DNA of 64,000 nucleotides, taken from Corallincola platygyrae. Lineage in GTDB: Bacteria; Pseudomonadota; Gammaproteobacteria; Enterobacterales; Neiellaceae. The stretch is taken from assembly GCF_039544265.1 (NCBI RefSeq), contig NZ_BAABLI010000032.1, positions 31,837 to 95,836 on the forward strand, written 5' to 3'. This document shows positions 8,034-17,612 of this stretch, piece by piece. Below the pieces are notes generated by a model. The model did no database searches and had not been told where the DNA came from. It was given only the letters and a program-made list of their open reading frames with translations. Position numbers and translations under genes: made by a program. Numbering within the stretch: the first letter of the stretch is position 1; every line of letters begins with the position of its first letter.

Positions 8034-10151
8034 ATGATCCAATCTACGCGCATTGCGCAGTTGAAGACCCCTTTGCTCACGGGATCCGACGTAGAGCAAA
8101 AACGAGCGGAACTAAAAGCTTATTTTCGCAATAGCTGGGATACCTATGAGTCACTGTTTGCCCTGATAAATAACGACGACGCTTTTTTACTCAGACCCGA
8201 GCCTCTTCGTCACCCGCTTATCTTTTACTACGGCCATACCGCCGTGTTTTACGTCAACAAACTGATCCTGGGTAAATACCTGGAGCAACGCATTGACCCG
8301 CGACTGGAAAGCTTGTGTGCCATTGGCGTGGATGAGATGAGCTGGGACGATCTGGATAGCCGCCACTACGACTGGCCCAGCGCAGATGAAGTGCGATGTT
8401 ATCGTCAGCGCGTCGCAGCAACAATAGAGAAGCTCATTGATGAGATGCCACTGAGTCTGCCAATCACTCAGGACTCACTGGCATGGATCATTCTGATGGG
8501 CAGCGAACATGAGCGTATCCACTTAGAAACATCCTCGGTGATTATGCGCATGTTGCCACTCGAATACCTGGACAACCAAGCGGCGTGGCAAGCCTGCCCC
8601 TATGCTGGCGATGCGCCAGAAAATGCGCTGCGTCCTGTTGCCGCGCAGTCTGTTGTTCAGGGAAAAACTGAGGAAGACCCAACCTATGGTTGGGACAATG
8701 AGTATGGTGAGCAAACCACCCTTGTTGAGCAGTTCGATGCCTCCACCTATCTGGTTTCCAATCAAGAGTTCATGGCGTTTATCGAAGATGGCGGTTATCA
8801 CTCTCCCGAGTTTTGGACCGAAGAAGGACAAGGCTGGCTGAAATTTACTAAGGCGGAAATGCCTCGTTTCTGGCTCAAGCGCAACGGCAATTACTACCAA
8901 CGTAATCTGCTCGAGGAAGTGCCGTTACCAAAGAATTGGCCAGTGGAAGTGAACTACCTGGAAGCGAAGGCGTTCTGCAATTGGAAGGCAGACAAGATCG
9001 GCGAGATTATCCGGCTGCCTTCTGAAGCTGAATGGTATTGTTTGCGCGAACTGATTGAAACCGACCAGCCTTACTGGCAGGAAGCCCCAGGCAACGTCAA
9101 CCTGGAGTACTTCGCCAGTTCCTGCCCAGTTGATAAGTTCGAAACCGCTGGCTTCTACGACATTATTGGTAACGTCTGGCAGTGGACAGAATCACCCATT
9201 GATGGTTTTGCCGGATTTGAAGTGCATCCTTTGTACGATGACTTCTCTACGCCTACCTTCGATGGCAAACACAATCTGTTTAAAGGCGGTAGTTGGATCT
9301 CCACCGGCAATGAAGCGATAAAAAGCTCCCGCTATGCGTTTCGCAGACACTTCTTCCAGCATGCGGGCTTCCGCTATATCCGCGCACAACACGCCGAGCC
9401 CAACCAATCGCCAGTATTGAACTATGAAACTGATCCTGAGATCACTCGTCAGCTGGAAACCCATTATGGGGAATCCAGACTGGGCTTACCTAACTTCCAG
9501 GTCAATAGCGTGGATAAACTGCGCGAAGAGATCGAGCTGGGCAATCAGTGTCGCGTATTGGATATTGGCTGTACCGTCGGCCGTGCCAGCTTTGAGTTAG
9601 CCAGATACGCAGGCCACGTAGACGCCATTGATATGACCGCTCGCCATATTCAGCAGGGCTACGCCCTTGTTGAGCAGGGTGAGCACAGATATACCAGCCC
9701 AACAGAAGGTGAACTGGTTAACTTCAACACTATCAATCTGCAGGAGCTCGGTTACCAGGAAGCCAAGCAGCGAGTGAACTTTGTTCAGGGCGATCCTTGC
9801 AACCTCAAAAGCCGCTTTACCGGATACGACTTGGTGTTAGCAAATGACCTAATCGATAAGCTAAACCTACCTGTTCGGTTTCTTGAGCAGATCCGTGAGC
9901 GTATCAACAGTAAGGGTTATCTGGTGATCACGTCGACCTATAACTGGGACAGTGAAGTCACCAAGCCAGAAAACTGGATCGGCGGCATTAAAGTGAATGG
10001 CGAGAACTTCACTACGCTCGATGGCCTCACCGAGTTACTGATCCCGCACTTCACTCTGGTGTCGGTAAAAAACCTGCCCTTAGTTGTGCCCCACTCTAAA
10101 CGCAGAGCCTTGGTGGCAGAAGCTGAAATGACCATTTGGAGGAAACGATAA
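8034..10151 (+). CDS. ovoA: OvoA, 5-histidylcysteine sulfoxide synthase with methyltransferase domain
   Basis: The 705-aa product has the full three-domain OvoA architecture. An N-terminal DinB-like domain (about 20-190) carries the iron histidines H68, H159 and H163 (EHERIH). A formylglycine-generating-enzyme-like domain follows (about 205-455; NQEFMAFIEDGGY, RLPSEAEWY, GNVWQWTES, FKGGSW, FRHAGFR-like end). A C-terminal SAM methyltransferase has motif I VLDIGCTVGRASFELA at about residues 505-520. OvoA couples cysteine to histidine with oxygen to make 5-histidylcysteine sulfoxide, and the methyltransferase N-methylates the thiohistidine to ovothiol A. OvoB, the PLP lyase needed between these steps, is not in the window. 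A good ribosome site (AAGG) precedes the ATG. Ovothiol is an antioxidant common in marine bacteria. Confidence 0.95.
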   Translation: MIQSTRIAQLKTPLLTGSDVEQKRAELKAYFRNSWDTYESLFALINNDDAFLLRPEPLRHPLIFYYGHTAVFYVNKLILGKYLEQRIDPRLESLCAIGVDEMSWDDLDSRHYDWPSADEVRCYRQRVAATIEKLIDEMPLSLPITQDSLAWIILMGSEHERIHLETSSVIMRMLPLEYLDNQAAWQACPYAGDAPENALRPVAAQSVVQGKTEEDPTYGWDNEYGEQTTLVEQFDASTYLVSNQEFMAFIEDGGYHSPEFWTEEGQGWLKFTKAEMPRFWLKRNGNYYQRNLLEEVPLPKNWPVEVNYLEAKAFCNWKADKIGEIIRLPSEAEWYCLRELIETDQPYWQEAPGNVNLEYFASSCPVDKFETAGFYDIIGNVWQWTESPIDGFAGFEVHPLYDDFSTPTFDGKHNLFKGGSWISTGNEAIKSSRYAFRRHFFQHAGFRYIRAQHAEPNQSPVLNYETDPEITRQLETHYGESRLGLPNFQVNSVDKLREEIELGNQCRVLDIGCTVGRASFELARYAGHVDAIDMTARHIQQGYALVEQGEHRYTSPTEGELVNFNTINLQELGYQEAKQRVNFVQGDPCNLKSRFTGYDLVLANDLIDKLNLPVRFLEQIRERINSKGYLVITSTYNWDSEVTKPENWIGGIKVNGENFTTLDGLTELLIPHFTLVSVKNLPLVVPHSKRRALVAEAEMTIWRKR

Positions 10152-10179
10152 CTCACGGCATGGGTCATATATAAAGTGG

Positions 10180-10222
10180 CTGGTGTATCTCGTTGAAATA
10201 TAGGGTGATACACCAGTCTTTT
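10180..10222 (+). terminator. Terminator after ovoA
   Basis: A 10-bp perfect stem CTGGTGTATC/GATACACCAG (10180-10189 and 10207-10216), with a 17-nt loop, is followed by TCTTTT. It lies 28 bp after the ovoA stop and separates the ovothiol operon from the CBS gene. Confidence 0.75.
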
Positions 10223-10241
10223 CTGGTAAGGGAGTGACGTC

Positions 10242-10922
10242 ATGTTCTACATCTATTCGCCCCAAGGGCGGATCTTCAGCGGTACCTTGGAGAAACTGCG
10301 CAAAGTAGACCGCGGCGCAAGCTCTCAGAGAACGGGCGTGCGCGAGGAGTATTTTCTCCAGCAGGAGATAGAGGCATCCGCTAATTTCGCTGACCCCCTT
10401 GAGCAACAACAGCATGAAAAGATCACGGGTGATGACGCCCCCTATCAGGCCAGCCCCACACAGCTACAGGCCTATCAAAAAGTTCTCGAAGATCAGGGCC
10501 AGCGAGAACCTGTCTATCATGCGTATCAGGCGATGAGCCGCAAAGTGGTGAGTGTCACGCCCAACTTTACGCTAGCTGAACTCATTGGCGTATTTAACCG
10601 GCACAACTACAAACTTCTCCCAATTCTAGATGAGGGCAAACTTGTCGCTGCCATCTCCCGGCAGCATTTGTATCAGATGTTGGTAAGTGACCCTTCAGTG
10701 TCGCGAGAAACCACGCTTGCTGAGTTGTTGGCCCAACGCCCACAACAGGTATTAAGCATTGATCCCGTCTCGGATATACGCCGTGCAGCCAAAGTGATGC
10801 TTAGCGAACAGATAGAGGCCCTTCCCGTGGTCAATGACCAGGGCGTTATGCTGGGGATCCTATCTCGCACAGATATACTGAACTGCGTCATCAAAGACCC
10901 GCCGCTTTCTCTTTGGACTTAA
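10242..10922 (+). CDS. CBS-domain protein
   Basis: The 226-aa soluble protein ends in a pair of CBS domains (about residues 90-145 and 160-218; visible patterns VVSVTPNFTLAELIGVF, KLLPILDEGKLVAAIS, VLSIDPVSDIRRAAKVM and ALPVVNDQGVMLGILS). CBS pairs usually bind adenosine ligands and act as regulatory modules. The first 80 residues are polar and not recognised. There is no enzyme domain, so this is a stand-alone sensor like many AcuB-type proteins. An AAGGGA ribosome site precedes the ATG. It sits after the ovoA terminator and 168 bp before the giant TPR gene; no functional link can be read from the sequence. Confidence 0.8.
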   Translation: MFYIYSPQGRIFSGTLEKLRKVDRGASSQRTGVREEYFLQQEIEASANFADPLEQQQHEKITGDDAPYQASPTQLQAYQKVLEDQGQREPVYHAYQAMSRKVVSVTPNFTLAELIGVFNRHNYKLLPILDEGKLVAAISRQHLYQMLVSDPSVSRETTLAELLAQRPQQVLSIDPVSDIRRAAKVMLSEQIEALPVVNDQGVMLGILSRTDILNCVIKDPPLSLWT

Positions 10923-11090
10923 AGAAAAGTCTGGACCAAATTAATACATATAAAAGGTATGGTTTTGTGACCACCTTGGTCGCAAATAGTCCGAATTTAT
11001 TAGAAGCTGCTGCTTTTCCTAATCACTGAAGTCTGAACAATGATTCATCGGCGGTGATTTGTTATCTCGAAGTTGTTCCAAGGAATACAC

Positions 11091-14000
11091 ATGGACGTCA
11101 CTCGTGAAGTCGAGACGCAGCCGATTGATGCGCTTGTAAAAGAGCTTAAAGCCACAGCCAAGCAGGGCCTGTACAAAACAGCGTACCTGAAAGCGATTGA
11201 TAGCTGGGGCCCGCTGCAGAACTGGCACACGCCCAAACAACTGTCTCTGGCAACCCACCTGCTTAGCCGACTCGGTGCTGACCGTCTGGCAGATAGCCTA
11301 TGCCTGAAACTCTGGCGCAGATTCCCACATAACAATGATGCTGCCATCAAATACGCTATCTACCTGCAAAACAGCAAGGGACCGCTGGCCACCTTTAGGT
11401 TTATTGAAGACCATGAACCGCTGGCTGGAGACAACACCAAAGACAGAGCCGAATGGTTGGTGATGCGCGCGCTGGTAGCGATCCGGTTCAGGGATTTTGA
11501 AACAGCCGAGTCATTGGCAGAACAGGCAATAGAAATGACACCCGATGACGTCTGGGTGATCTCACTGCCAGGCTATATTCTGATGTCACAGCAGGAGTTC
11601 GAGCGCGCAGCTGAATTCTACCGCGCTCTATATCTGTCTCATCCTGTCGAGTCAGTGCTTAACCAATGGGCGAATGCCACCACGGCAGCCAGCAGCAAAT
11701 CCGATGCAATCGCCCTGCTTGAACAACATATTGAGAGGTTTGAATCAGCCAGCTTATGGAGTCATCTGGCGAGCCTCTATTTGAACAATCACCAATGGTC
11801 TGAAGGAGAAGCAGCACTAGCGAAAATCCAGCAATACCGAATTGGTCACGACAAGTCACTGGAGCAGTATCTTGAGGGGCAATATGCCCGGCTGGCGCTG
11901 GAGTTTGGCGACTATGACAAAGCCAAGGTGCATTTAAGCCTTTGCCGCGGTAGTTACCACAAATCATTGCTCAAGCAACTCAACAGCAGTGACGATCACC
12001 AGAACAAAGTACAGCTAAACGTACCTTTTATTCGCCAAGAATATCTGACCTGTGCGCCCACCACCCTGGCGGCATTGCTGCGTTACTGGGGTATGGATTA
12101 CAGTCCAAAACAGATTGCAGATCAGATCTGTTACGACGGTACCCCCGAGCACCTGCAGCGTAAGTGGCTGAATGAACATGCGATCCCCCACAGAAGCTTT
12201 GCAATGACCTGGGAATCGGCGGTGACGCTGCTTGATGCGGGGTTCCCGTTTGCTTTGGTGACTCACGACTCTACCAGCTCACATATGCAGGCGGTGATCG
12301 GTTACAACGCGACGACTCGGGTGCTGTATCTGATGGACCCTTCGTCTTCTTCTGAAGTTGAAATGCTGGCCGATCCCGGCATCGAGCAGATGAAGTACAA
12401 CGGCCCGAGGGCAATGGCACTGGCACCGGCAGACAAAGCCGAACAGCTGGCAAAGTTTGAATTGGCTGAAGCTGAGATTTACGCGCTGTACAACCCCTTC
12501 GTTGATGCGCTGGAGCAAGGGGACCTGACCGCGGCTGAATCTAGGCTCGCTGTTTTAGAGAGTGCGCACTCTGACCACAGGCTCACACTGTTGGCGCAAC
12601 GATCGCTGGCTCATCAGCAGGTCGACCACAGGACCATGTTGGTGAAGACTCAAGCCCTGCTTGACCGCTACCCCGAAGAGAGCTCACTGGCACGCTCCGC
12701 ATTTCATTCCATGCTCAATCTGGGAGATACCGAAGAAGCGCTGAACTTCGGCCGAAATCAATTGGCGTTGAGGAAGGATCCCAGCTTTCTGCTGATGCTA
12801 ACCCAGCAACTGCACAGCATGAAGAAATACGAAGCTGAGGTTGCTAAATACACGCAGCAGCTTCAGCAATATTGCTGGCACCTGGGAGAGGCGCTCTGGT
12901 CGCTGGGCCATTGGCATTGGGCAAAGCAAGAGTTTGAGCAAGCGCTTAACGCCTACCGATGGTCTGCCACACTGGAAGATACCAGTGAAACCAGTGCTAT
13001 CAGCTATTTCAAGGCTCTGCGCTGCCAAAAGCGCGAGCAAGAAGGATTGGAATTCCTTAAGAAGCGCTATCAAAGGCTGGGTGCCAAAGCCGCAGGCCCT
13101 GCGATAACCCTGTTTGAGGCCCATGAATTAATGGGCCACGAGCACAAAGGCTTGACGCTACTTGAAGATGCGATTGAACTGAGGCCGAATGACAGCCAGC
13201 TACAGGCGTTCTATCTGGGTCAGTTGATCCAGGCGGGCAATATTGAACAGTTTGAAAAAGCCTTCTCAGAACAACATCAACACCTGGACGAGATCACCGC
13301 GAAGCATCTGCAAACCAAAGCGCTCAGGTATCAAGGCAAGTTCAACGAGTTGTTACCGCTCTATCGAGAACTCCATAAGGTACGCCCGCTGAGTCGAGAG
13401 TTTGGCGATAACTACTGCCAGTTGATGGCACAGCGTGAAGACCGAAATACTCTGGACCAAGAGTTGGAGCAGCAGTTAGCAAACGCCCCAACCCAGTGGA
13501 CTCCCTTATGGCTGGTAGCCGATTGGCATACTAATTCCGATCGACAGATCGAAGCGCTTAAATCGCTTTTAGCGCGAAATGAAGATAGCGAGCAAGTCCA
13601 TAGCCAACTGGTGAGGACATTGATCAAGCAACAGGCCCTTGATCAGGCACTGGCTCACGCCCGCAATTTTGTTGCGCAAATGCCGCAGATTTCTTTGGCT
13701 CATGCAGTACTAGCCGAAGCCCTGCTTGCTAACTCAGAAACTCAGCAAGCCAAACAATCAGCGCTGGAGGCACTGGCCATCAATGTCGACAATGACGACG
13801 CTATCTACACCCTGATGCGCACCTGCGCCAATATGGAAGAGCGCACTGACGTGCTGGAGCGGGTCATTGCTCTGCTAGACACTCAGTCAGTGTTTGGCGA
13901 TGCCCTATGGAACATCAGTTATTGGGCTCAAAATGCGCTCTCTGATGAACGACTTGGAGAGTTGCATCGACTATGGCTGCACCGTTATCCAGACTGCTGG

Positions 14001-16085
14001 GAGGCATGGAGCAGCGCCGCAACTTATCACAGAGACCGAAATGATCTATCCACCTCTTTGGACCTTCTGAACAAAGCCAGATTACGCTTTCCACTGGTAC
14101 CTAAGGTGCATTATGACTTTGCTGAAACCGCCTTTTACCTCGGGCAGTCCAAATTAGCGGTAGATGCTCTAAACGAAGCGCTGGCACAGAACCCACACTG
14201 GACATCCGCTTACAAAAAGCTCAGCGAGATTTATGAAAGCCAGGGCGATTTGGTCCAGGCAACCGAGGTGTTAAAGCGTGCACTCGTCTATCAACCCGAT
14301 GATGGCATTCTTTATGGGTTACTTGCCGATATGCAATGGCGAGAAGGCAACAAAGAGATACGTGAAGAGGCGCTTGGCAACCTCGGGAAAGCGCTGGAAC
14401 GTACCATGGATTACCCGTGGGCGTGGGAGCAGTTAACCACCTGGGGCAACGAGCTTAATAAACCAAATCTCGCCTCCGAGTTGGCCCATAGGTTCGTAGA
14501 GGAGAACGACTCCGCGCCGATCACCTGGTTGAACCTGGCGAGATTTGGTGAGCTGGGTAATAAACAGCAAGTAGAAGCCAACATTCGCAAGGCGCTGTCT
14601 TTGAACCCTGAATACAGCAGCGCACAGAGTGCCCTGCTTGATTTGATGCTGGACCAATATCGCTACGCAGAAGTGTTATCCACCTGTGATGAATGGACCG
14701 GCAAAAACGCCCTCAATGTAAATGTGAAATTTAAGCGCGTTGAGGCATTCTGGCGCACAGGCCAAGGTAAACAGGCCATCGCCGAAGCGCAATCCATATT
14801 GTCAGATTCACCTAACTACAGCACGGGTTGGCGCAGGCTCGCCTCCATGGCCCGACGCATGAACAACAAGGTGATTGCATTGGATGCTGCTAATCAACTG
14901 GCAAAGTCCAACCCTCATGATGCCAGCGACCTGACCTTTGCCGCCGATGTCTTCTCGGAATTCCGTCCCAGTGACCCTAAGGTGGGCGATTGGCTGGCTA
15001 AAGCTTTTTCCATTCAGCCTCAGGAAAGCTACGTATCGCTCAATTGGCTTGACCATCTGCTGGAGCAAAATGCCTATGAACAGGCACAGGAAGTTGAACA
15101 GGTTATCGCCAAGTTTGAAGATGATCCCTGGCTCTGGACCAGACAGATAAAACGTTTTTGCGCTACGGAGCAAACGGAGCAAGCGCTGGCCCGCTGGGAA
15201 GAGGTTCTTAGAAGCGGCGAAGACACAGGCTGGCTATATCAAACAGGCTTGCAGGCACTGACCAACACATCGGTGTCAAAACAGGCAATTATGCAGTTGG
15301 AAGCGGCTATATCTGACAACCAGGCGGCTCCTGTTGCGGCTAATATATGGGCAAAACGCCAGCACCCTCGAAAGAATCGCGTCAACTTGTTCAAAATGTT
15401 TGATAAGTTGCACGGTCCGGTATGGGATGCGCTGGTTGAAGGTTATTTTGAACGCTTAGAGGAGAACCACCAACTTCCTCATCCAACCTTTTTGGAACAG
15501 CATCAGGCCAAGATGAAAGCCTCTGTGAGGCTAACGGGCAGTTACGCCTACCTGCTACAAATGAATGGTCATTTCTACGATGCCATCGACTGGTATAAAC
15601 ACCTGCCCACAGGCAAACCTGAGCAAGTGCCTGGCTACATCTGGTATCAATACCAGTGGGCTTTGCGATACCTGAATCGATGGACAGATGCCAAGCGTAT
15701 CAACCTGCTGGCGGTAGAGAACGAACCGGATAACTGCTATGACAGCGCGCTGCTTTGGCGCGCATTGGATCTGCTGATGGCGGGACAGGAGCAAGGCCAA
15801 AACGTACTCTCTAACTTGAATCAGGATTACATTACGACCACGGAGCAGCACCTCTATCAGTGGTGCCACCTTTACGGGGCGATCCTGGATGCGCCTCTGG
15901 ATACGCAGTTTGAGCAACTACTGCCACTGATGAAAGAGGTAAGAAAACGCCGCAAACAAGATCCCAACTGTCAGTTCATTGCGCGTGTTCGCCGTCACTT
16001 TATTGCCGCAGCATCAAGTAACCTGGCATCTGGGGGATTACTTAAACAACTCTGGATTCGATTACGCTTGAGCATGAAATTATGA
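11091..16085 (+). CDS. Giant TPR protein with embedded C39-like peptidase domain
   Basis: The ATG at 11091 is preferred over an upstream in-frame TTG (11073) because AAGGA sits 6 nt before it. The product is 1664 aa with no signal peptide or membrane span, so probably cytoplasmic. Residues about 20-300 and 450-1650 are helical tetratricopeptide-type repeats (many W-LA-Y-G-A-P-like units). Between them, at about 312-430, is a papain-fold C39-type domain with NVPFIRQEYLTCAPTT (C321), SSHMQAVIGYN (H398) and MDPSS (D416), the expected catalytic triad order. C39 domains cut double-glycine leader peptides or act as BtrH-like acyl transferases. Here no ABC transporter or leader peptide is adjacent. 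The repeats suggest a large scaffold recruiting protein partners. A HAD-family gene follows 43 bp downstream, probably in the same operon. The substrate is unknown. Confidence 0.8.
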   Translation: MDVTREVETQPIDALVKELKATAKQGLYKTAYLKAIDSWGPLQNWHTPKQLSLATHLLSRLGADRLADSLCLKLWRRFPHNNDAAIKYAIYLQNSKGPLATFRFIEDHEPLAGDNTKDRAEWLVMRALVAIRFRDFETAESLAEQAIEMTPDDVWVISLPGYILMSQQEFERAAEFYRALYLSHPVESVLNQWANATTAASSKSDAIALLEQHIERFESASLWSHLASLYLNNHQWSEGEAALAKIQQYRIGHDKSLEQYLEGQYARLALEFGDYDKAKVHLSLCRGSYHKSLLKQLNSSDDHQNKVQLNVPFIRQEYLTCAPTTLAALLRYWGMDYSPKQIADQICYDGTPEHLQRKWLNEHAIPHRSFAMTWESAVTLLDAGFPFALVTHDSTSSHMQAVIGYNATTRVLYLMDPSSSSEVEMLADPGIEQMKYNGPRAMALAPADKAEQLAKFELAEAEIYALYNPFVDALEQGDLTAAESRLAVLESAHSDHRLTLLAQRSLAHQQVDHRTMLVKTQALLDRYPEESSLARSAFHSMLNLGDTEEALNFGRNQLALRKDPSFLLMLTQQLHSMKKYEAEVAKYTQQLQQYCWHLGEALWSLGHWHWAKQEFEQALNAYRWSATLEDTSETSAISYFKALRCQKREQEGLEFLKKRYQRLGAKAAGPAITLFEAHELMGHEHKGLTLLEDAIELRPNDSQLQAFYLGQLIQAGNIEQFEKAFSEQHQHLDEITAKHLQTKALRYQGKFNELLPLYRELHKVRPLSREFGDNYCQLMAQREDRNTLDQELEQQLANAPTQWTPLWLVADWHTNSDRQIEALKSLLARNEDSEQVHSQLVRTLIKQQALDQALAHARNFVAQMPQISLAHAVLAEALLANSETQQAKQSALEALAINVDNDDAIYTLMRTCANMEERTDVLERVIALLDTQSVFGDALWNISYWAQNALSDERLGELHRLWLHRYPDCWEAWSSAATYHRDRNDLSTSLDLLNKARLRFPLVPKVHYDFAETAFYLGQSKLAVDALNEALAQNPHWTSAYKKLSEIYESQGDLVQATEVLKRALVYQPDDGILYGLLADMQWREGNKEIREEALGNLGKALERTMDYPWAWEQLTTWGNELNKPNLASELAHRFVEENDSAPITWLNLARFGELGNKQQVEANIRKALSLNPEYSSAQSALLDLMLDQYRYAEVLSTCDEWTGKNALNVNVKFKRVEAFWRTGQGKQAIAEAQSILSDSPNYSTGWRRLASMARRMNNKVIALDAANQLAKSNPHDASDLTFAADVFSEFRPSDPKVGDWLAKAFSIQPQESYVSLNWLDHLLEQNAYEQAQEVEQVIAKFEDDPWLWTRQIKRFCATEQTEQALARWEEVLRSGEDTGWLYQTGLQALTNTSVSKQAIMQLEAAISDNQAAPVAANIWAKRQHPRKNRVNLFKMFDKLHGPVWDALVEGYFERLEENHQLPHPTFLEQHQAKMKASVRLTGSYAYLLQMNGHFYDAIDWYKHLPTGKPEQVPGYIWYQYQWALRYLNRWTDAKRINLLAVENEPDNCYDSALLWRALDLLMAGQEQGQNVLSNLNQDYITTTEQHLYQWCHLYGAILDAPLDTQFEQLLPLMKEVRKRRKQDPNCQFIARVRRHFIAAASSNLASGGLLKQLWIRLRLSMKL

Positions 16086-16128
16086 TAGATATTTTGCTTC
16101 CCCATTATCTTTCGAGGAATTGATTGCT

Positions 16129-16599
16129 GTGGCAACTAAACCCATCTACCTGTTTGATTGGGGAGATACCCTGATGGTGGATATCCCCGGCCAACCGGGA
16201 AAAATGTGTGACTGGCCAGAGGTCATCGCCTGCCCTGACGCGGCCACAACGTTAGCCCAGTTGTCGCAACAGGCGGATCTGTATATCGCCACCAATGCGG
16301 CCGAATCTACTCCCGATGATATTGAACACGCTTTTTCCCGCGTTGACCTAGCTCGCTATATCAGTGGCTACTTCTGTTTCACCAATATCGGCGCGCGCAA
16401 AGGACAACCGGAGTTTTTGCAGCGGATTATAGAGCAGCTAGATGCTGCGCCTGAGCAGATCATTTATGTGGGGGACAGCCTCGACAAAGACGTATTGCCC
16501 GCCCTCGCCGCGGGCCTAAATGTAGTTTGGTTGAATGGTGACAATCTAATCGATACACCTAAAAACGTTCGCAGGATAAAGAGTCTGGCTGAACTCTAA
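16129..16599 (+). CDS. HAD-family hydrolase
   Basis: The 156-aa product belongs to the haloacid dehalogenase superfamily of small phosphatases. Motif I is LFDWGDTL with nucleophile D10; the usual second Asp at +2 is Gly and an Asp sits at +3, a variant found in part of the family. Motif II is IATNA, motif III is the Lys in GARKGQPEF, and motif IV is YVGDSLDKDVLPALAAG. A GTG start at 16129 is chosen because GAGGA lies 10 nt upstream; a TTG at 16120 would be too close to it. It starts 43 bp after the TPR-C39 gene, so the two are probably co-transcribed. The substrate cannot be told. Confidence 0.8.
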   Translation: MATKPIYLFDWGDTLMVDIPGQPGKMCDWPEVIACPDAATTLAQLSQQADLYIATNAAESTPDDIEHAFSRVDLARYISGYFCFTNIGARKGQPEFLQRIIEQLDAAPEQIIYVGDSLDKDVLPALAAGLNVVWLNGDNLIDTPKNVRRIKSLAEL

Positions 16600-16686
16600 T
16601 TACCCTCATCCCTGCTTAGCAAAATGTGTAGAATCCCCCTCTCACACGACCCAAAAATTTTTCCCAAAGAGGGGCAGTTTTCTTTT

Positions 16687-17097
16687 ATGACAAAGCCTGT
16701 GACACAGCGGATCGGCAATATCGCCCTGCTGGTTGAAAATTATGATGATGCGATAGCTTTCTACACCAGCCAACTTCAATTCACCTTGGTTGAGGATATC
16801 GACATAGGTGATGGCAAACGCTGGGTTCAGGTGTCGCCGCCCAATTGCCTTGGCACAAATCTGGTTTTGACACAGGCAACGACAGACGCGGAAAAACAAG
16901 CAGTGGGAAATCAAGCTGGCGGATTAGTGTTGATGTTGCTGCAAACCAATGACTTTTGGCGGGACCATAAGCAGATGAAAGCAAACGGTGTGATCTTCGA
17001 AGAGGAGCCCAGAGTCGAGCCCTATGGCACTGTTGCTATCTTCCAAGACTTATATGGCAACCGATGGGATCTGATTGAACCAGCAAGTGATTTCTAA
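16687..17097 (+). CDS. VOC-family (glyoxalase/bleomycin-resistance-like) protein
   Basis: The 136-aa product has the vicinal-oxygen-chelate fold: IGNIALLVENYDDAIAFYTSQLQF at the start of the first beta-alpha-beta-beta-beta unit and VAIFQDLYGNRWDLIEP at the end of the second. An AGAGGGG ribosome site precedes the ATG, which is preferred over an earlier in-frame ATG at 16624. The metal-ligand positions are atypical: the first usual His is Asn and the final Glu position reads Asp, so metal-dependent catalysis is uncertain. It may bind a small ligand or have another activity. Confidence 0.75.
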   Translation: MTKPVTQRIGNIALLVENYDDAIAFYTSQLQFTLVEDIDIGDGKRWVQVSPPNCLGTNLVLTQATTDAEKQAVGNQAGGLVLMLLQTNDFWRDHKQMKANGVIFEEEPRVEPYGTVAIFQDLYGNRWDLIEPASDF

Positions 17098-17122
17098 CAA
17101 CGACCAGACAGCAAGGAACTGT

Positions 17123-17500
17123 TTAAGCACGCCCAACCGCAGAATCGGCTTCTTCCAGGCTAGAATAAAGGTTGAATGTCCAGGTAGTAGCGAGGTCGGA
17201 AATGGCCTCAATATAACGTTTGATCTTAACGCGGACCTCCTTATCTGAAGCAACAAAAACGCCTCTAAAAGACGCCTTGTCGATGGAGCGTCCCATATCC
17301 TTCACTGCTGACATCAGGATTTGTGTTTCTGACAACTCTAAACGGTCAACGTCCGATAGATCCCAGACACAATAATCAGCATCAGGGAAGCGTGGACTAG
17401 CAAAAACTTCGTGGTCAGCACCGCAAACATCCTGATAAGGGACAACGCCGGCAAACCTGATATAGATGCCATTTTCTTCCCAAACAGCACGATACGACAT
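17123..17500 (-). CDS. STAS/SpoIIAA-like hypothetical protein
   Basis: The 125-aa soluble protein is preceded by a GAGG ribosome site. The alternation of short strands and helices (IYIRFAGVVPYQD, YCVWDLSDVDRLELSETQILMSAVKDMG, RGVFVASDKEVRVKIKRYIEA) resembles the SpoIIAA-like/STAS fold seen in small bacterial proteins such as YtfJ- or DUF3478-type families. No catalytic motif is visible. It converges with the VOC gene, only 25 bp away. Function unknown. Confidence 0.6.
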   Translation of the reverse strand: MSYRAVWEENGIYIRFAGVVPYQDVCGADHEVFASPRFPDADYCVWDLSDVDRLELSETQILMSAVKDMGRSIDKASFRGVFVASDKEVRVKIKRYIEAISDLATTWTFNLYSSLEEADSAVGRA

Positions 17501-17550
17501 TGCTACCTCACACTCCGTTTTGGAGATTCTTAAAACAGTTCTTTGTTAGC

Positions 17551-17586
17551 AAAAAATGCGCGAAACACCCTAGGTATTTCGCGCAT
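17551..17586 (-). terminator. Terminator for the 17613-19338 minus-strand genes
   Basis: A 10-bp perfect stem ATGCGCGAAA/TTTCGCGCAT (17556-17565 and 17577-17586) is followed on the minus strand by a run of T (AAAAAA at 17551-17556 on plus). It lies 27 bp after the stop of the 17613 gene. Confidence 0.8.
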
Positions 17587-17612
17587 ATTTGACAGCTAGT
17601 TTAAGCGCTTTG

